A stretch of 64,000 nt of DNA from Aspidiotus rigidus (lineage: Eukaryota; Arthropoda; Insecta; Hemiptera; Diaspididae). The notes under the pieces were generated by a model that saw only the letters and a list, made by a program, of their open reading frames with translations, had not been told where the DNA came from and searched no databases. The stretch's first letter is position 1. Each line of letters starts with the position of its first letter. Location of the stretch: contig JAVHKY010000065.1 of the NCBI GenBank assembly GCA_035079385.1, forward strand, positions 1,514,921 through 1,578,920, read 5' to 3'. Position numbers and translations under genes: made by a program. Below are positions 59,059 through 64,000 of this stretch, in pieces.

Positions 59059-60059
59059 ATGATTGAATTTTTGAATTTTTATTCAATTTTGATTTTATTG
59101 ACGATCGCGGCTAATAATGTGGAAGTTCAACCCTAGAATGTTGATGAACTGGAATTTGCGAAAGTACCGTTTGGATATATGATTTTAAGTACGGTAAACT
59201 CTTCGTATATTTTCTGTAGTCTCATAGTTGGATAGAAAGTTAAACTCAGTTTAATTTTACTAAATCATGATTTTAGTGAGTGCTTTCGGTAAAGTCCACC
59301 TCCTACTCAAATATTTTTCTTGAGGGTTTTCCTTCTACCGCGATAATTTAGTTCTAAAGAAGACTTGAATTCAGAATAATTAGGCACAGTCTTCGAGAGA
59401 AAAAAATCTGAAAATTTCTTACTAAGTTTGATTCGATATTACAAGTGAATGTGGTTATAATGCGTCCAAAAAAATCAATTCAGAAAAAAAAATTAATGTA
59501 GAGTTGGGTTTACAATTTTGTTTCAAGTTTGTAGCTGATCCTAAGTTGACTTGAAAGTTGAAAGGTACACGTTCCCCAGAATCAAATGAGGGAAAAAAAT
59601 TCAATTCACGAATACCTAGTCAAATTAGGTATTTTAATTTTCCAACTTCCCAATGACTTGTCAGTCGATACGCAGGTAGAGAAAAAAGATCAGCTATTCA
59701 CGGTTAATAAAATTTATTCCAATTTTCTAGTTCCTAGATGACTTGACTAGTTGGTACACGTTCAGCAAAATCAATTGATAAAAGTTGTATTTAAAAGCTT
59801 ATAAATACCTCCGTAAGCATTCTTCATAATTTGCGTTTTTTTTTCTCACTCTCTTCAAGTAAGAAATCCGATAGGCCCTCATGCAGATTATTTCGGAGAT
59901 GAAAAGTTTGTAATGACTCCAGAAATACTCGCAGCAGCAGCAAAAGCAATGAACAGAGAGTGCACGGGAAGAGTATCGGGAGGTGATTTTCATTATTTGC
60001 TCAAAGATATACTTATTCCACAAGAGCATTGTTACGATTACATTTTTCGCACTTGTTAA
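59059..60059 (+). pseudogene. Small secreted protein gene with an in-frame stop
   Basis: The ATG at 59059 opens a hydrophobic, signal-like start (FLNFYSILILLTIAAN). After 25 codons there is a TAG at 59134, but the same frame then continues (NVDELEFAKVPFGYMIL) to a donor, GTACGG, at 59189. A well-supported exon at 59860-60059 (acceptor after a long pyrimidine tract ending cttcaag) continues in matching phase: RNPIGPHADYFGDEKF, ECTG, EHCYDYIFRTC, stop. Apart from the one TAG it reads as a secreted protein of about 108 residues with three cysteines in the last exon. It may be a recent pseudogene, a read-through case, a sequencing error, or a gene whose true first exon lies elsewhere (TAG then serves as the acceptor). 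Family unknown. Confidence 0.5.
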
Positions 60060-61384
60060 AGTTTAAAGTGAAGAAAAAATAGAAATTCTCAAGTTACACC
60101 CAAGTGTGTAAGATTCCAAACTTGATCATTCTTTCAGGGTCTCTGTACAGAATTCATTCACACTTGTATTCTGAAATGTTTCTCATCCTGCAAAGAATTA
60201 ATTTACTGTATCGAAAACTAATCCAAGTTTTTGTGAGGTAGCCCCCACGTGACCTTCCTTAAGAACTTCTTAAATCAAACAGAACGTTTGAGAATACAGC
60301 TATCAAGAACTTTCAAATATTTTATTCGTTCTCGCAAGGAAAAAAAAAGTCTAGATATCAACGGATTTTTAAGTGCTTCAAAACGTACATTGTTGATGAT
60401 TCCTCAAAGATATGAAAAAGAAGACACAACAAATAATGTTGATGGGATTATAGGAATGGTGACGATTTCCGAACATTTTCCTGAAAACCGAAATCTTGAA
60501 TGACATTGCTCCTATATTTCCTGGAAAAAATTACCTGAACGACCGAAATCCTGAAAAAAAGATCCTTAAAAAATATCGTGAACGGATAATATTCTGATAC
60601 AAGAATCTCAAGACCATTTTCCCGGAATATTATAAAAATCGTGAGGGATGTTAAAAATCTCTCAAAAGTAAGAACGCTGGTAGGCAGTCCATCAAATTGC
60701 GCTATACGGACTAAAGGATTACGCACCGCGATTTTCTCTTCATTGTATTTATTTTTTCCATGGAAATTACTTCCTCATATGTACTTTGCTTCGCTGACGC
60801 ATCTCTCACTTCTGACAACTTCTTGAAGGTGGAAGCGAAAATCGTTGGCACCAAGCATTATATCAACGGCTTCATTACCATCGGGGTCGACTCGCCAAGA
60901 ACAAGCGTTACTGACATTGCCGCCACATTATATCTCACACTCGAGTGTAAAGCAAGGGCTATAATTCTAAAATGAGTCGCTGGTTTCAGGGTGTGCTCAT
61001 AATAAAGAGACCGACCCAGTTAGCACGTACACACCTTCCAGATCGTGAAGAGGAAGCCACCGATAAATTGAAGCGAAAAATTTCCTGACGTAGCCAAATA
61101 AATGAAGATCATACTTCATGTCTCTTATATATTATCAGTAATATTGAAATATTCTAATCGACGCTTCTACTAGGTCAAGCGCTCGTGAGATATTATCCTT
61201 CACTTTTGCTCTTACTCTCATTGACCTACACGTCTTTTGTTTCGCTTATGCGAAAGCCCATGGAGCAGTACGTATATACTTGTGGGAAAAATATTTTGAG
61301 CTATTTTCGTGGGGGCGAAAGTCTGATATGATATATTTTGAGCTATCAGCTTTCGTGGGGTAGCAGCTTGTATAAGTAAAATTA
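60060..61384. other. Intergenic DNA, one weak frame
   Basis: A frame from about 60721 to 60975 begins with a hydrophobic stretch (FLFIVFIFS) and continues without stop (IVGTKHYINGFITIGVD). Composition is protein-like, but no splice site, homology or promoter supports it. Nothing else recognised. Confidence 0.25.
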
Positions 61385-61471
61385 GCTTTTGCAAAGGAGA
61401 AAATGGACATCATACTTTTTCAAATTTTGGAAATAAAACGGTGTAATGTCCATTTTCTCCTTTTGAAAAGC
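61385..61471. repeat. Hairpin with 26-bp arms
   Basis: Positions 61385-61410 and 61446-61471 are reverse complements with two mismatches (aaggagaaaatggacat core). The loop is 35 nt. A CA microsatellite follows at 61500-61515. Confidence 0.8.
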
Positions 61472-61849
61472 ACAATTCTATACATACAGGCTGCTGATAC
61501 ACACACACACACACATTGTGTAAACAAGCATTATTGAAGTGCCAGGTACCTGTGAGATACCCTCTCGAATCCGTTAGGTCACTCCCTCTTTTGAATTACT
61601 CAACCAATGAGCAAGAAAGGACAGGTAAAGTTTGCACACGTCACCTTGCATCCAAGCGAGTGCATACAGTTTGCTCAATCCCTTCAACCAGGTTAGTATG
61701 TTCGGTGCAGTTGTGGAAAGTGGAGTGGACGCGTTACTTCTTCCGTTTGGTTTTTCTTGTCGCTCGCGTTTTTGCTTCGGTATATACCGCCGCGCCGTCT
61801 TTCCAGCCTTTGGAATTTTGATGAAATATTTTTTCATTTCAGATACAAA

Positions 61850-62290
61850 TTTAAATTGAAACCATCGTCATTTTGTAGCGGCCGTTCTATTCTGAAACAC
61901 AGGCGGCACGACAGCTCCAAATTTTGACTTAAGGTGGTGTTTATTTTTGGTCTGCGCTATTGTAGGTGGATTGCAGGAAGTACATTGAGTGCATAATGCG
62001 GATATACTCGCGCGCGACGATATTGTGCTACCATCAATCATACCTATTCTAATTTGGAAAAATTAAAATTGAAACCATCGTCATTTTGCAGCGGCCGTTC
62101 CGTTCTCACGACGGCTCCAAATTTTGACAAAAGGTGTTGTTTATTTTTGGTTCGCGCAATTACCCTATCTACAAACATTATATTCTATATGATGGTTAGG
62201 TCTTATAGGAAGTGCATTGAAGGAATAATGTGGATTAGCCGCACGCGTGATAATATTGTGCTTTTTGATTATTCAGTGCACTCACGATCG
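61850..62290 (+). repeat. Diverged tandem duplication of about 200 bp
   Basis: The block starting ttgaaaccatcgtcatttt (near 61856) recurs near 62069. The shared order is a gcggccgtt motif, gctccaaattttgac, tgtttatttttggt, and a later gaagt.cattga..g.ataatg segment. The two copies differ by many substitutions and indels. Confidence 0.8.
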
Positions 62291-62299
62291 GAAAAGCTA

Positions 62300-63160
62300 T
62301 ACGGTGGGGCGCAGTATTAGTTTACTGACCCGCCAATGAATAGGCAACCATCTGAGATTGTAATTGAGGTGTTGCAGACGTAAACAGTTTTGATAATTTG
62401 TGGTGCACTGATTGCCTGCGCCTTCTCTCTTTTTCATCATAATTTTTTCAGATGTAGGTACAGCGCACCACATTCGGATAAACCGCGCAGGGATTTTATC
62501 TTCATTAGACGCGGTGGACTGTTGTGGTAGTGCACAGTCGCAGTCTTACATGTATAGGGATTTTCTTTTCTTTTTTTGTCTGTAGTGTAGGACTAAAATC
62601 TTTAGTGTCTTTGGGACGCATTGGAGCCACCTCCACGTGGTGCGTCCTGGGCAACGGCAACAATTATTTTGTTGACGGCTAAGGCTCCTAAGAGTAATAG
62701 GGCGAATAAAAATTACATAAAAAATCCAATGAATTTAACTTTGATTGGCAAAAAAATGTTTCTTCATACCTAGTGTAATTTTGTAATTCTATTCGGTAGG
62801 TCATTTTAGAGTTCTTAGGCTGGTCCTCGAGTTAAATGTGCTCACCTTTGTCGTTACTCATCCTATTATGAAAAATTGAAACCTTTGTGAGTCAGATGAG
62901 TAAATTAGTTATTTACTGTGGATGAAATAGTGGTTAACTTTTCAAAGAGGATCATAAGGTACAGAGTCGGAATTTTTATAATTATTTCGAGTACAAATTG
63001 AGCTTGCTTGAAAACTTTGTAAGAAGTAGTATTTCGCAGATTTTCTTTATACCAACTGTAGCTTCGATATTCTCACAAAATTTTCAACTTATTAATACGA
63101 GGATTTCGATTCAACTTATTAATACGAGGATTTCGACTTGAGTTAATATTAGGAAGGTTT
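62300..63160. other. Intergenic DNA without recognised features
   Basis: No exon seen. The cacctccacgtgg stretch near 62630 contains the palindrome ccacgtgg but has no assigned role. Confidence 0.4.
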
Positions 63161-63500
63161 AAATATGATAGGAGGGGGACTTGAAAAAATGTCTACTCGA
63201 GCTATATATGACAGGAAGGAGACTTGGAAGAACGACGGCTTCCTTAACGAGGAACGCACGGAATCGAATATTGGTTTTAAAATTTCGACTCCTATCGTAT
63301 ATAGCTTGGAGGATGAAATTTTTTCAAGTCCCCCTCCCATAATATGTATATTATACTAGGCTTATAGTAGATCTAGGCTTCCTTGAATTCTCAATACAAA
63401 ATCAGATTTCACTTATCGTTTAACTTCGTTAAGGAAGCCGTTGATTTGGTATTGAGATTTCAAAGAAGGCTTAGACATACTATACGCTTAGTACAATATA
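63161..63500. repeat. Fragments of the 45-bp unit and GGGAACC element flanks
   Basis: Contains gataggagggggacttgaaa, an acggcttccttaacgaggaacgc block near 63235 and its inverted counterpart tttaacttcgttaaggaagccg near 63420, as found flanking the complete TIR copies. The terminal cagggaacc itself is lost here. Confidence 0.6.
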
Positions 63501-63509
63501 GTTCAAGAG

Positions 63510-64000
63510 TCTAAATTTAGACTGTGAGAGAGTGGAGAGTGAGAGAGGAGAGAGATGAAGAGAGAGAGATGAGAGTGAGGAGTGGGTGAGGGTGGGTGAG
63601 GTGAGAGAGAGTGAGAGAGAGAGTGCGTGCGAGGAGAGAGAAATGGGAGCGTGGCGCGAGGAGTGGAGAGTGTAAGAGAGCGAGGGGGGTGGTGCGAGTG
63701 CGTAGTGGAGAGTGTGAGAGAGCGAGGGGGGGTGGTGAGGGTGCGGGAGAGAGAGATGAGAGAAGAGATGAGAGTGAGGAGTGTCTGAGGGTGGGTGAGG
63801 TGAGAGAGAGTGAGAGTGAGAGTGCGTGAGAGGAGAGAGGAAGGGAGCGTGGTGAGAGTGTAGGTGTGAGTGGATGAGAGTGCGTGAGAGGAGAGAGGAA
63901 GGGAGCGTGGCGCGAGTGAGTGTGTGAGGGAAGGTGGTGAGAGAGAGATGAGAGTGAGGAGGGTGGGTGGAGTGAGGAGGGTGGGTGGCGTGAGAGGAAG
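63510..64000 (+). repeat. Purine-rich GA/GTGAG low-complexity tract
   Basis: Almost entirely gagag, gtgag and ggtg repeats to the end of the window. Frames open across it are artefacts of composition. Confidence 0.92.

Noticed and set aside
63611..63829. Arg/Glu-rich ORF near the window end
   Set aside because: Generated by GA/GTGAG low-complexity DNA.
1..64000. CRISPR arrays, bacterial operons or ribosome binding sites
   Set aside because: Intron-split genes and retroelements show eukaryotic nuclear DNA; the tandem arrays have no spacer pattern.

Overview
The window is eukaryotic nuclear DNA, AT-rich and full of repeats, most likely from an insect or another arthropod. The evidence is a set of intron-split genes with GT-AG junctions and consistent phases: an LRP11-like MANSC/LDLa membrane protein and an SLC17-type transporter. 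There are also small secreted proteins of no recognised family, plus Ty3/Gypsy, Penelope-like and R1-like retroelements. The species cannot be named from the sequence.

Layout. 1-7.4 kb: repeats, including two adjacent long hairpins, a GC-rich degenerate repeat module and a minus-strand non-LTR retrotransposon with an internal deletion. 7.5-18.0 kb: a complete 12-exon plus-strand gene (707 codons, all phases agree) for a signal-peptide/MANSC/LDLa/polyQ/single-TM protein; its large introns hold a tRNA-like SINE head and two TIR elements. 19.0-21.1 kb: a 26-bp minisatellite with a 364-bp higher-order period. 22.3-28.0 kb: genes for small secreted proteins, namely a helical 184-aa protein and a divergently transcribed pair of paralogues with seven conserved cysteines. 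29.9-32.5 kb: an eight-exon SLC17/sialin-like transporter on the minus strand. 33.0-39.1 kb: nested and inverted repeats, including a Penelope-like element inside an R1-like LINE relic and a palindrome carrying a hammerhead ribozyme. 39.4-41.7 kb: a 45-bp satellite that seems to have grown inside a dispersed TIR element. 42.06-56.98 kb: an intact Ty3/Gypsy-type LTR retrotransposon on the minus strand, 14.9 kb, with 2,926-bp LTRs and a 4-bp target duplication. 57-64 kb: gene fragments, hairpins, a diverged tandem duplication and a purine-rich low-complexity tail.

The most notable object is the LTR retrotransposon. Its Gag and Pol ORFs are open and linked by a well-formed -1 frameshift signal (slippery heptamer, 6-nt spacer, perfect 10-bp stem). 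The RNase H that normally follows reverse transcriptase has lost the catalytic acidic residues. A second RNase H, resembling cellular RNase H1 and with a complete catalytic set, sits inside the integrase between the DDE core and the C-terminal domain. This resembles the swap known in vertebrate retroviruses (decayed old RNase H plus an acquired one), but with the new domain in a different place. Pol also has an unassigned N-terminal module, Gag lacks a zinc knuckle, and the 3' LTR carries an extra 341-bp partial copy inside the target-site duplication.
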